Assembly (NCBI GenBank): GCA_025201705.1
Contig: MU616712.1
Location: 3,045 to 50,751, forward strand
Origin: Dissophora ornata
Taxonomy: Eukaryota > Mortierellomycota > Mortierellomycetes > Mortierellales > Mortierellaceae
Direction of reading: 5' to 3'
DNA length: 47,707 bases
The stretch's first letter is position 1; every line of letters starts with the position of its first letter. The notes beneath the pieces are model-generated. The model ran no database searches and was not told the DNA's origin. It saw only the letters and a program-made list of their open reading frames with translations. The position numbers were made by a program, and so were the translations under genes. Shown in pieces: positions 23,741 through 34,381 of this stretch.

Positions 23741-25513
23741 GTGTGCGGCTCCTCTCACATAAGCTATGTCGTTCAAGGACACGTTTTCCAGACTCGATAA
23801 TGAGTTGGCGACGTGGAATAACTTCCTCTTGAACTCATACCCTTGTCTGGATAGAAGATAGTCGCTGGCGAACCTGTGAGCTCCGCTGAGGTACCAGTTG
23901 CCGAGAATAATTTCGGCGTGTAGGGATAGAATCGCCTTCCGCTGGTATCTTGCCATATCTATGGTAGCTTCTGCTCCAGTATCACCCATGAGATCTTGCT
24001 CTGGACTATCACAACCACTGATCTGGTCATTATTGTATACGTTTTCGTCTACAACCTCTGAGTTATGATCAAGGGCTTCAAGATCCTGCCGCATCCATTC
24101 TCCTTCCTCCGCATGACGCTCCGCACTCACATACCCCAGCTCCTGGTTATTATCCTGTTCTTGCTCATCATATCGCTCTTCCTCAATCCGGCTCACAAAT
24201 CCTTCCAACGTCAGACTCTTCAATCCTCGACAGGCCCATGGGTCTTTGAGGAGCAGCATCCCATCATCCGGACTCCAAGCCAACAGATAATTATACATCC
24301 CAAACTTCCGCAGATGTCGACACTGGCCCAATAACTGACGCGCGTTGTAAAAATTCTCAGCCTCGTCGCCGCGGATGAACAGGATCAGAGTCTCGAGGCA
24401 GTCGGAATGAGCCATCAAGGCGCTTGTGATGGTAGAGTCTAACCACCCAAGCCCCATCTCGAATACCCTGAGGCCCTGTCCTTCAGGTCTTGTGGTGTTG
24501 ACAGTGGATGAAAATTTAGAAGACGAGGGAGGGACACAGCCCTGGATCAGAGCTACGTAGCCCTCGTCGTCCATGGTGACCGCTCTCTGGAAAGACATGT
24601 GCCCATCCACACATCGTACTGCGCTCAGTTTTGGGCAATGATCCCTCAAGTAACGGCCAATCTTTTCCGTATCACATGTGTGGTCCGGTTGTATGATGAG
24701 CGTTTCCAGATTTGGACAGATGCGAATGACCTCCAGTACCTCGTTGTCGATACCGCTGTTGACCAAGTTCCAGTCACATTCCAACAATAGTGTCCTCAGT
24801 TTTGGGAGCGTGGTGGTATCAACAGCACTAGTAGAACATGTATTAGTAACACTTATAGCCCGTGCCTGAGATGAATCCAATCCCCTTATGTCAGAGAGCG
24901 ACAACTCCTCAAGCACCGCCGCGTTCGGTGCCAGCACCGCCGCCAGAGCCCGATCAAGGTCCACGGTCCAGCTCCTCAACTGTAGAACCCTCAACTTCTT
25001 CAGCCCTCCCAATGCCACATATTCCTTTTCCTGCATCGTCCCAGACGCCAGAATTGGAAAATCCCACGACAGTAGTGTCAACCCCTTGTTCGCACTGATC
25101 AAATCCGCCCCCACATCCCGATCGACACATTTCGACAGTCTCAGCTCCTGAAGATGCGTACACTGGAAGCGAATATCATTACCGATCGACCGAAAACCGA
25201 TTTCCAAGAACCGGAAGTGGTGACTGCAGGATAGGAGGAGCTCGAGAGGCGGACTGCAACAACCTTCAAGTATATCAATTATATCTAGCAGGACGATGTA
25301 GTCGGTGCAGACGACCCAGAGAAGCGGAGTGAGGGTGCGGTGAAAGGTACGGTTGACGGCAATGGCTGCGAGGAGGTCGCGAGGTTGGAAGGAGTACTTG
25401 ACGTAACCGACAGAGGAGATGGGATCTTTGGGGCTCCAGAGCGGGATGAATTGACCGACGCGGAGAAGGATCTCGGGAATGTCGAGGGGATTGACAGAGC
25501 CTGCGAAGGCCAT
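23672..25513 (-). CDS. F-box/leucine-rich-repeat-like protein, array copy E, with new C-terminus
   Basis: An intact intronless gene of 613 aa, starting MAFAGSVNPLDIPEILLRVG. The F-box-like N-terminus and LRR-like body follow the family. Its acidic tract is much expanded and its own (ERYDEQEQDNNQELGY...EEGEWMRQDLEALDHN). The other copies end AAHEVPLK, AATHEVPLK or AAHEIPLE. Here the family sequence breaks after VRGAAH and continues NSASASASASTAHRASPTV FRA to a stop, which is the antisense strand of TYW3 exon 2 of relic 4. The duplication breakpoint thus created a new ~22-residue Ser/Ala-rich tail. The start lies 169 bases from the start of the intact TYW3 on the other strand, so the two genes share one promoter region. 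Confidence 0.78.
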   Translation of the reverse strand: MAFAGSVNPLDIPEILLRVGQFIPLWSPKDPISSVGYVKYSFQPRDLLAAIAVNRTFHRTLTPLLWVVCTDYIVLLDIIDILEGCCSPPLELLLSCSHHFRFLEIGFRSIGNDIRFQCTHLQELRLSKCVDRDVGADLISANKGLTLLSWDFPILASGTMQEKEYVALGGLKKLRVLQLRSWTVDLDRALAAVLAPNAAVLEELSLSDIRGLDSSQARAISVTNTCSTSAVDTTTLPKLRTLLLECDWNLVNSGIDNEVLEVIRICPNLETLIIQPDHTCDTEKIGRYLRDHCPKLSAVRCVDGHMSFQRAVTMDDEGYVALIQGCVPPSSSKFSSTVNTTRPEGQGLRVFEMGLGWLDSTITSALMAHSDCLETLILFIRGDEAENFYNARQLLGQCRHLRKFGMYNYLLAWSPDDGMLLLKDPWACRGLKSLTLEGFVSRIEEERYDEQEQDNNQELGYVSAERHAEEGEWMRQDLEALDHNSEVVDENVYNNDQISGCDSPEQDLMGDTGAEATIDMARYQRKAILSLHAEIILGNWYLSGAHRFASDYLLSRQGYEFKRKLFHVANSLSSLENVSLNDIAYVRGAAHNSASASASASTAHRASPTVFRA

Positions 25514-25682
25514 CAGTGAAGATCAATGAAGAGGAGACGCTGCAAAAGTTGGCGGCACGCGTGAACTGCTCCAAAAGGGTGGTTGAAAAGACAGGCAGTC
25601 ACAAACAGAGTAGAGCCTCAAGGTAAAGCCCAAAAAAATAAAAGCTGATCTCTCTGATCAACCCAGCAACAACAAAAGAACC
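25514..25682. promoter_or_regulatory. bidirectional promoter of F-box copy E and TYW3
   Basis: Only 169 bases separate the two divergent start codons. A related spacer lies between each F-box gene and its TYW3 relic in the other units (for example 13478-13628 and 16513-16657), so the F-box genes kept this promoter when they were copied. I see no convincing TATA box. Confidence 0.55.
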
Positions 25683-26962
25683 ATGTCTGATGGATTCGCC
25701 ACCCGCAAAAAGACGATCCTCGTAGCCTTGAACTCGGACACGCCTGACAAGTCCCCAAAAGGATATGTGGACGAACCGCTGCTACCGCTCATCATCCTTA
25801 TCAACAACCACCAGGACTATGTCACTACATCCTCCTGTTCTGGACGCATCTGCACCTATCTCGAGGGTCTGGACGAATCCCAGCAGGCTACTGTTGCTGC
25901 TGTAGACTCGACACAATATACCGACGTCGATGGCCTTGAAGAAGAGGATCCACAGGTATCAAGAGGATATGAGGAGAACACATCGCTGGCAGCCGTTGAG
26001 GCAGCCAAGCGGGCAAAAGGCGGACAATGGCTCTATGTCAGCCACGACCCTGTCGTCTTTCCATCGCAGCAAAAGGATTCCAATGACCAGCACTGGATCG
26101 TCGAGACGCTTTTCGGACCGGAGGCTCACAGAGTCCTCTTGATGGAAGACAGCAACAGCACCAATACATTGGACATGGCTAGATCACAACTGATCTACTT
26201 TAAATTTGAACCCATGGTAAAACCCCCCCTCCATCGCAAACCCGAACAGAACCACGGAAACAACATCCATGTATACAAATCTCCTAGGAAGATATCTGTG
26301 AATCTAGCTTTCTCACCGAAAATGTCTTGTCCCGTTTACATTTGTTCTCTTTCCAGATCCTCCATATTGAAGCGTCCACTCCAGCTGCTGCAAAGACGTT
26401 TCTGAACCACTCACTGTTCTCGGGATACCGCAACTCGGGAATCCTGCCTTCTGCAAAACGAACCATGCTTGCCATCCGCAGTACCCTCAAACTCGACGCA
26501 CCTATCGCCTATATACCCCTTTCTTCAACCGCAACACCTTCGTTATTGTCTACTCCTTCAAAAGCAGCATCAGCAACAGGAACGTCTTCGTCATCGCCGT
26601 CATCAACTCCCGGAGCAGAAGAACCTAGAATTCATCTCATGGTCTCCCTGACCTATCTCCGAGTGCTGATTGAGTTGAGCAACGACAAGTTCCGTATGAA
26701 CGTTGCGCAGATGGATCGATTCGAGAAGCGACTGAGTGAACATTTGTTAAATAATAGCGAGGCATCACTAGGCAAGAAGACCGGTGATCAAGGAGAATGG
26801 GAGGATAAAGAAGCGCGGAAGGAACGTAAGCGCAAGGAAGGACTTTTGAAACAACAGCAGGCTCAGGCCCTGAAGGCAGAAGCCGAGGCACGGAGGGCAG
26901 CAGAAGCGGAAGCGGAAGAAGGAGCAGCAGAGCCATCACCAAAAGCAGATGTAAACGTATAG
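25683..26962 (+). CDS. TYW3: tRNA wybutosine-synthesizing protein 3 (4-demethylwyosine N4-methyltransferase)
   Basis: Two exons, 25683-26216 and 26357-26962, give 379 aa. TYW3 methylates N4 of the tricyclic base at position 37 of tRNA-Phe using SAM, a step in wybutosine synthesis that protects the reading frame. Family motifs seen: DKSPKGYVDEPLLPL (22-36), YVTTSSCSGR (46-55), the GGQWLYVSHDPV strand, FKFEPM joined across the intron to ILHIEA, GYRNSGI, and the SAM-domain segment TMLAIRSTLKLDAPIAY, then LTYLRVLIELSNDKFRMN. After the catalytic part comes a Lys/Arg/Glu/Ala-rich helical tail (about 300-379) not needed by shorter homologues. An internal Ser/Thr-rich insert (SSTATPSLLSTPS...) interrupts the domain. 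AATAAA follows the stop within a few bases. This is the only intact copy in the array. Confidence 0.93.
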
Positions 26963-27060
26963 TAATAAAATCCGCGATCCTTTTTTTTATTTTTATTTTT
27001 TTTTGTTCGTGTTTATTATGGTACAAGTGTTCTCGGGGAGGAGTTCGCACAGCATTCGTT

Positions 27061-27065
<5 letters not shown>

Positions 27066-27113
<48 letters not shown>
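27066..27113. repeat. TC microsatellite between TYW3 and INTS1
   Basis: About 24 uninterrupted TC units end two bases before the INTS1 stop codon (minus strand). The two genes converge here, and the run is a GA tract in the INTS1 3' UTR. Confidence 0.92.
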
Positions 27114-27115
<2 letters not shown>

Positions 27116-27117
<2 letters not shown>

Positions 27118-30100
27118 ATCTGCCGGTAGCCATATGGAAGAAATCAGGCAGGGTCACAGAAGATGCTGTTGATCGAACAGTATTCGAGGCGTGCGTGGCT
27201 GGCAGCAACGAAGATTCTAGTGCGAACCGCGTCTTGATAACATCCAATGCTTGCTGGCTTGACTGGCTTCCTCGATCTGCGTAATACCTGAGCAACAGTA
27301 GCAGCCCTAAAATGACAATCATCACAGTGAACAGTCAGTTAGTCAAAGACATCGCTATTGACAATATCCAAGGAAGCGAGGATCAGATCAGTTGCATTAC
27401 GTCGAGTAGCCTCCTTTTCGAGATGTAATGGGACTTGGTGCTCCCTTTCTTGCTCCACCGCTGCCAAAAGAGCCTCATGCATGACCTGAGCATTCTTGAC
27501 ATCAACTCCAAACGCCTCTTTCGAGATCTCGATCACCTGAACTGTGCTTAATCCATCCATGGCCACTCTCACAATTTCTGGGTCTTTTGAAAGCTGAACA
27601 ACTCGTAGTCTTAACTGCAGATCATTTGGCATGGGTGGATCGCAAGTCAGCAACCCTAATCCACTCGTGAGTCGTTTGGGAGCATGAGGGAAACTCTGGC
27701 TGGAATCCTTGAACAGTCTACTCCAAGTTGAATCAACTAGGTATCAAGAGCAGGTGTCAGCGGGATTAGTTAGTCAGCGAGACGAGGGAGAGCTATCAAA
27801 ACACCATAAGCAAACTTGCCATACCTTGCTTGTTGACGTCGCTGACAGACAGGATCAACAGCGCAAGCCTCAAGACCTCTGGAAATATGTTCATACTCGC
27901 CCCGCCTGACAACTCGACCTGGACCTTGGCCCTGGTGGATGTGCGGGACACTCCACGATCCACGCCTTTCATTGACACATCCTCCATGACAGTGTCCTGT
28001 CTTGCAAAGTACTCCTCTACCCTCCTGGAAAGCTCTCTCAGAAGACTGTCCCGCTCACTCACAAGCCAGTCAAAGACAAAAATCCGACCCGTCAACAATT
28101 TCGCAATCGTCAACAGACTTTGCTCCAATGACTGGTCCGCTTCGCCACCACCATCCACCCTCAGCAAAAACTCGAGACTTCGAGCGATCCACTCAACGTC
28201 AACTTCCAAGGAAACAAAGTCCTCTATCCATTGTAGCGATTTTTCGAAAAATCCTGTACCTGGGGTTTTGCGAATCGTCTGCAGGAGTACATTAGGCCAT
28301 ATCAGGTCTCCCTGGAACAGTGCGTCCATGGCAATTTTCGTCTGCTGAACCCTAGTTTCCGCATCTGCCGCAGAAACAGACTGTGATGACGGCGAGGTGG
28401 ATGGGCAGATGCGGACCAAAAAGAACTCAAAGATATCCCGAACCTCCTGGAAACGCGACGACAGATCTTGAGCATGACTATCTACGGTGCCACTTCCATA
28501 CAAGTGCGAGGCATTTGCTGACTCCATGACGCTCTCCAGATACCCGACCAGCTTCTTTTTTACGCTCGAGTCCACATGTCCACGTTCTGCCGATGCCGCA
28601 CTCTCTTTATGTGCCAGCTCTATGGACCGACAGTACCGTGCACAAAGCGTTGACGCTGGCAGAGCATTCAAGATCTCTGGAACATCTCGAAGCAACCGAT
28701 CCACCCAAGCGGCATCGTCGTTACTTCCTACCATCCGTCCCAAATAGTCCGGATCTCTTGAACTTGCAAGCTTCATACCCAAACCAAACCGCTCATTCAT
28801 GCCCCGGAGCTGCTGCATGATCTCCGCCGGAGGTGCTCTCGCAGGCTGTGCGATACCGAAATCCAATCGCATCAGCCAACCCACATATTCGCTCTCGTTT
28901 GGTTGCAATTGATTGTCCCCACGAGATTCGCCCCATTGCCCCTGAGCTATCATGGCCTCCCTCTCCCAGGCGAGGACGCACTCTCGGTCCTTTTGATCCG
29001 CTTCGATGCTGCGACGTAGAAGACGCTCTGATGACGGTTCGGAGCGAGAAGTATAATTGGGAGGCGGGAATGAGTAGTGTTGAGAGATGCATAGTTCTAG
29101 AAGCGCACGAACCACAGGCATAGAATCCCATACGACCAGCGCTAGAATTCTATCGTTTTGAGTGTCCGAAGAGAAATGTCGTTTAGTGGAGTGATCAAAA
29201 GATTCATTCGACCCTCAACCGGAGACTTTGTGGCGTCTGACGCCTGCGTTACCTTGGATTGCAGCTCGCAAGCATGGCTACAATGAGACAGCATGTCCAA
29301 AAGGACTGAGTCCAGGCCAGAGGAATGTCGTTTGCGAGTTTCAGCGCCTGGCTGTTGGTAGTTTCACAGAACCGAGAAAGGTCAAAGACTTTGACTATGA
29401 CTTGCGGATTCTTCACAATACAACTCTCCGGATACTGTGTTTTTATGAGAAGGTTAGAACTCGTAACATCGATCACTCTGATACAAACTGCCAAGTACAC
29501 TATGCGTTTAAACTTACAAAGCGAGATAGGTCTGTTGCCCTAGAGACGTATTCACCGACGACGGAGAGAAGCATCTTGTGAGGAAGTCGGATATCCAAGA
29601 GGGCTGACAGGCCTGCTTCAGTCAAGGGCAGCCCATTTTCGATCACCTTGTAAATGAGCGTGGTGTCAAACTCTTGCGACGTCTATTACGATCGAGGGTA
29701 TAGGCTATTAGTTAGCAAAACATATTTCTCAATTTGAAAGCGAAAGTTATCTCCTAATGACACAAACGTACAGAGTCCATTGCGTAGGTCTGCGGCGGAT
29801 CCAGGAAGAGCAGTCTGGCAACACAGATCCTCAAAGCGTCCAGTGGAACGGGCCCAAATGGTGTCCTACAGATTTCGCTGTCGCTGACCGCTGTCGGGAC
29901 GGTGCCACTACTTATGCCTTGGAACCATCGCAATGTGTAGGTATGGACTTGCTCAATAATAAACTTGCTAGCTCTGATATCCCTGGCTTCCTTGGCATCG
30001 ATTGCTGTCGCCATCATCACGTTGCACACAATCTCCGTCAGCATCAGGAGCCACAACGTTGGGATATTTCGTCCGCCTGGGGGTATGTATAGATGTTGCT

Positions 30101-32269
30101 GTTCCTCCTGCTTTTGGTTTAGCCGCGCAATTGAAGGCTCCTCCTTTAACAGACCCACCACTACGTCCGCTGTCCATGCCATGCTCCTTTTGCCCAGATG
30201 TCGAATCCACCGTTTTACGACCAAGACCACAGGCGCCAATGGCGGACTAACTGTTGATCCTTCCATATAGAGTGCAGCATCAACCACGCATCCTTGGATC
30301 AACTGCCCAAACTCCACTGCCGGTTTATCCGGAATCGCCTGGAGAAAAAGCTCCATCAAATCCAAATGATATGGGTTTTTAAGCTCATTAGGATTCATCT
30401 CTACCTCCATGATATGGTTAAGTCCCGTCTGGATCAGCTCCCGACCTGAGAGCCCCAGGAGTGCGACTCGGAGCTCCTCTTTGACAGTCTCTACCTGATG
30501 CCCCCGTCCTTTGTACCGGAAATCAAGAAGCATAGTCCATGTTTCTAGGTCTTCTTTTGAAACTGTCATCTGCGAGCTGATTTGCCGAAGGACAAGTCGA
30601 AGTAGCGGCTTTACGTTTTTCAGGAACGACCCAAGCCAGACTAGCATTTTTCATAATAACAAAAAAAAAACTGGTCAGAATACAAAAAGTCAAAAACTTG
30701 TTACTTTTCAAAGAACAGTCATTGGATATCCAAAGGCAGCATACATTCCATGCTACTCATAGCCTTCAGTCGAACCTCGACCCACCGACAGGTCACCATC
30801 ATAACCTTTATCAGACTCCGAACTGATGTTTCCACTGCACTAGCACCAACTGCTGAAGGTAAATGCTCCCACATAGTTTGTAGGGTCGCATGTTTGATAT
30901 TGCTCCTGGTAGCCTGATCACGGTACCGCTTCTTTAACGTCAACGATCCTGTATACTGATGGAAATCAATTGTCACCATGACCGCTGAGGTGCCGCTCTT
31001 CTCATCCAGTCGAACAGGATCAAACTTTTCTTCTTCTGTATCGTCTGCAGGGTCATCTACCCTGAAAGCAGTCAAGACATTGCTCACAAATGCTTCCGTG
31101 TCGGCATTAGCGCACCATGACCGTTCGCCTAGCGCATCTTCCAAGTAGGCCATGACGAAATCCGTGGGCCAGTCATCAATGCCATCCCATGCGAGGTGCA
31201 GGAGCGCGCAGATCAAAAAGACGACTGCGCCGTTGGTGCGGATCTTGAAACTGTGCGTAAATTCAGGTCGAAGCATTTGTATCATAATGGTTGAGATGAC
31301 CTGATCCCTGAGTAACTCTGGCATTGCTTGGCCCAGTCGGAGGAGTCCGGATGTGATCACAGGATCTGGTTTAAGGGCGTTGAATTTTAGGTACTGAAGT
31401 GCTGCCCTGATATGTTGGAGTGGTGGTGGTGTGCTCCAGGAGGTCTGCGAGAACGTGTTGTGCACTGGTATCCAAACAAGAAGAGTAATATGAACGCTTT
31501 GTCAGAGATTTCGATAGAGTAAACTGAAGAGTCCTTGCAACAAAACTACATGGAGTACCATGGGTTTCTGATCTGTACCTTCTTCATCGACCTGTCGTAG
31601 ATTGATCAATCCAGTCTCCTGCTCAACCTTGACATTCTGGGTAAAAGACCACAGGCTTTTAGGCCTTACATGCTGTTGCTGTTGGTAATGCTGTTGTGGT
31701 GATGCTTGTTGCTGTGCTGGCACTTTTCGCAGCGCTGATTTCAGCGTCGAATCCTCATTCTTGATCCTTGGTGGTGTGGAGGGAGCGCTTTGACTATCCA
31801 TAGAAACCGATCCGATGCGCGCCTTCTTTTGTACCGGTAATGGAAAATTATCATTAGGGGATTCAGGTGTGTTGTATGATGAGTCGAGCGGCGGTGTATG
31901 TCTAGAAGATGATGAAGTGCCCGAAGAACCCTTGGACGACGGTGGTTCCAATTTTGAAGACGATTTAATGGGTCGCGACGGCGCCCGACCTGCATTGAAC
32001 GTTGCCAAAAAAAAGCGTGAGAGTTAGAAAGGCTATATATCGGTACGAGCTCTTGCATCAGCGATCGAACTGCCTGAATTACATACCAAGAGGGATCAGG
32101 TCTAAAGCGGCCAATAGAGTAAACAGGATAACAGACAGTAAGCGACTTTTTCTGTTGCGGTAAAGAAACGCACTAAGCAATTGAGTGTGCTATCAGGCCA
32201 ATGGGGCACTATACCAGGCAAGCTTCTCTCCGCGGTTCCCGCCTTTCCTTTCCTTGGGTCCTTGCTCAT
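27116..32269 (-). CDS. INTS1: Integrator complex subunit 1
   Basis: Ten exons on the minus strand: 32269-32215, 32101-32087, 31989-31579, 31464-30745, 30640-29772, 29682-29518, 29434-29253, 29149-27825, 27736-27401 and 27306-27116. Together they give 1422 aa, all phases agreeing. Integrator cleaves nascent RNA (snRNA 3' ends, promoter-proximal transcripts) at RNA polymerase II; INTS1 is its large helical scaffold. Diagnostic: the N-terminal LPDLIPLG (human GDFIALG), the conserved block LAWDGIDDWPTDFVMAYLEDALGERSW (about 252-278; written here in part: WPTDFVMAYLEDALGE), the SMEFWLGSFLKN start of the second region, FWTCCLIVAMLASCNPR, and ELCISQHYSFPPP with later RDPDYLGRMV matching animal INTS1. 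Exon 2 is a 15-nt micro-exon. A Gln-rich linker lies near residue 130. It is shorter than the ~2190-aa human protein. The last intron was chosen because it makes ATRRLLLLLRYYADRG continuous. Confidence 0.9.
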
Positions 32270-32480
32270 GATGGAATGTGAATGTAGTGTTCAGGAAGCG
32301 AATGAGACTAGCACTCCACGCTGGTTCACAACGCGAAGAACGTTGAGCCAATTGAAGCAGACTCAGGAACAAGTCACGGGCGAAGGCGAGGACGATAAGC
32401 CACACTTCAGACATTTCAGCTTATGTGTGTGGCCACCCTGCAAAGTGGGCCGGTTCCTCCTTTAACTTTCATATCACATC
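32270..32480. promoter_or_regulatory. bidirectional promoter of INTS1 and RPS30
   Basis: The two proposed start codons are divergent and 211 bases apart. On the RPS30 side the sequence before the ATG is pyrimidine-rich (GGTTCCTCCTTTAACTTTC), as expected for a ribosomal protein gene leader. The open minus-strand frame here is not supported by any family. Confidence 0.5.
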
Positions 32481-33577
32481 ATGGTACGAAAATGAGACGG
32501 ATTTGCACACCTGCCTTATTCGGCACTCTGGCGAACAGATGGATGCATCCAACCATTGGGATCACCCATCGATCGATATATCGCCATGCTATCACTATAG
32601 CAGCACCCCATATGATACCGTTACTGGAACTGGATCAGGATCAGGATCATGGATTTCAAAAAAAAAAAATCAATGTCTACACATTCATCTGGAAACGGAC
32701 ATCACAAAATCTCCAAAAAGCAAAGGGTTCAGGCAATCATATCACTAGTTGCGCTGCGCATTTACCCATGCTACCAGGATTCAGGAACTTTTCGTTGGCG
32801 ACGTCAACACCGGCTGAGAGATCTGCTGGGATCGTCTTCTGGCTTCGCACCCACAACCCGCTTTGAAACACTGGCTCAGCAATCAACTAGATGAGAGCGA
32901 TCTACCAAAGAAATCTTCAAACAGGGCAGCACTGACATCTACCAGTGTTGCCGATGACTGGCAGATCAAGTTCTGCGTCTGATTCAGGATACCCTACAGG
33001 AACAACTACAATACTGAGGGAACCGCTTTCTCTACTCCACCAGAGTTGAAAGTGGCTGCGGCATAAAGAATCATGAGATACTTCAGGATTGAGTCGGATA
33101 TACAATGCGAGCACGGACAGACCGATCTGACCCATACCTTCTCTTTGCATGTGCTTAACAGGGTAAAGTCCACGGTTCCCTGGCTCGTGCCGGTAAGGTC
33201 AAGTCGCAAACCCCCAAGGTTTCCAAGCAGGAGAAGAAGAAGAAGCTCACTGGTACGTGTTTGCGCTCTGTGTCAGTGCGATATTAATCAAGTGCCTCGC
33301 TCGACCTTCTACTGTAGCTAACATACTTTGACTCTTTATCTGACTCCAATGATCAGGTCGTGCCAAGAAGCGCGATACCTACAAGCGCAGATTCGTCAAC
33401 GTCACCAACGCTCCCGGTGGCAAGCGTCGCGTAAGTTGCTGAAGCTAGAGTTTCCATGAATCTCATTAGCTTTGATATGATACCTCTGTGATAACCTTGG
33501 CAATGCGACTAACTTGACTTGCTTGTTTCTTTATGCAATAACAGATGAACGTCAACCCCGAGTCGAGCAAGAACTAA
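32481..33577 (+). CDS. RPS30: 40S ribosomal protein S30 (eS30)
   Basis: Exons 33162-33252, 33357-33430 and 33545-33577 are certain and encode [42 protein letters not shown] and a short C-terminus ending NPESSKN. These are the strongly conserved basic eS30 sequences of the small ribosomal subunit. The first exon is inferred: the ATG at 32481-32483 is followed at once by a donor (GTACGA), fits phase 0, and yields MGKVHGSL, 66 aa in total. Yeast RPS30 genes also have an intron right after the start codon. The inferred first intron is 678 nt, the longest in the window. As in other fungi there is no ubiquitin-like FUBI fusion. I looked for snoRNAs in the introns and saw no clear box C/D pair. Confidence 0.9.
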
Positions 33578-34381
33578 GCGTATTTTGCAGGATGTTTTTA
33601 CAACATGGCAGCGACCGTTAGTACTATTATCCTTGCCATTTATTCAACGGAATCCTAGTCAGGACTTTGTATGCGCTGTTCGCTGTTTCCTCAAAACCTA
33701 TTAAAGTCGCTTGTTCAAAACCCATGTTAATATTGCCAGAAACTTTGTTCGTCTGTCATGCAACTCTGTCAACGCATCCATTAATGAATTAAGACGTTCA
33801 TTTTTGACGAGATCACCATCCCGGACTCGGCAATCCTAAATCTCAAGATACACCTGCTCGAGGGAAGACCAGCAATGAGAGGCGTCAAACGTATAGTATG
33901 CCCTCATGACAGGGGGTGCAACAGTAAGAATGGATGTAGCAATATCAGCAAATGAGGGAATGCCAACTGAAAAGTTTGCAGGAATGGTGAGAATAGTAGG
34001 TGAGGAAGTGAAGGAAGGCATTGTGGGTGAGATCTGTGGATTGCGTGGGTTGTGTGCAAGTATCCATGCAGAGAAAAAATAAGACAAAGGTTGAGAGTGT
34101 CTCCCTCAAACGAAGTCGCTTCTTTCAATAACATCTTCAGGACGTGGGAAATGCGAAGTGCTTAGACGGGCACCATCTTCACGTTTAGTGATAAGGCTTT
34201 CGACCCCATCGCCTGAATAAGTGACGGTCGCCTGGGTTGGATGCTTCTGGTGAGCCCTTACAATGTTGCGTTCGAACTCGGTGTATTCAGAAAGATGCAA
34301 GAGTCGGACGTGCAATAAAACGACTTGGCTTTATTGAATTTCTCTGTGGGGGAAACGTAAAAATAACCTGGACTTGGGTTT
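33578..34381. other. duplicated 3' flank of the HEGY-motif gene
   Basis: After the RPS30 3' UTR no gene can be supported. From about 33836 to 34381 the sequence is repeated, diverged, at about 36990-37648, so it belongs to the second tandem duplication. On the minus strand it holds open stretches of 60-85 codons in several frames (for example 34106-34315 and 33836-34087) that could be exons of an unknown gene, but they are not kept intact in the second copy. AATAAA on the minus strand (about 34335-34330) is the likely polyadenylation signal for the gene at 34382. Confidence 0.5.

Larger units (their letters stand above)
11165..26962. repeat. tandem array: five units of F-box gene plus pieces of GBP2 and TYW3
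   Basis: Each unit contains, left to right, the end of GBP2 (end of exon 5 to 3' UTR, +), an F-box/LRR-like gene (-) and TYW3 sequence (+). Unit borders are at about 14203, 17229 and 20164, where the TYW3 intron joins GBP2 exon 5, and at about 23740, where TYW3 exon 2 joins the 3' end of the next F-box gene. The first four units are about 3036, 3026, 2935 and 3580 bp long. The real GBP2 gene flanks the array on the left and the real TYW3 gene closes it on the right. Gene order and orientation never change, which fits unequal crossing-over rather than transposition. I see no transposon ends or target-site duplications at the borders. Confidence 0.9.

Noticed and set aside
25683..26962. First read as a CCDC47/DUF1682-like protein because of the Lys/Glu-rich tail
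   Set aside because: The DKSPKG, SSCSGR, SHDPV and KFEPM motifs fit TYW3; the charged tail is not diagnostic.
32484..33544. Possible intronic snoRNAs in RPS30
   Set aside because: Some GATGA and CTGA strings occur, but no pair has proper box C and D sequence with a terminal stem.
34106..34315. 70-codon minus-strand frame downstream of the HEGY-family gene
   Set aside because: The equivalent sequence at about 37320-37590 does not keep the frame, so coding is not supported.
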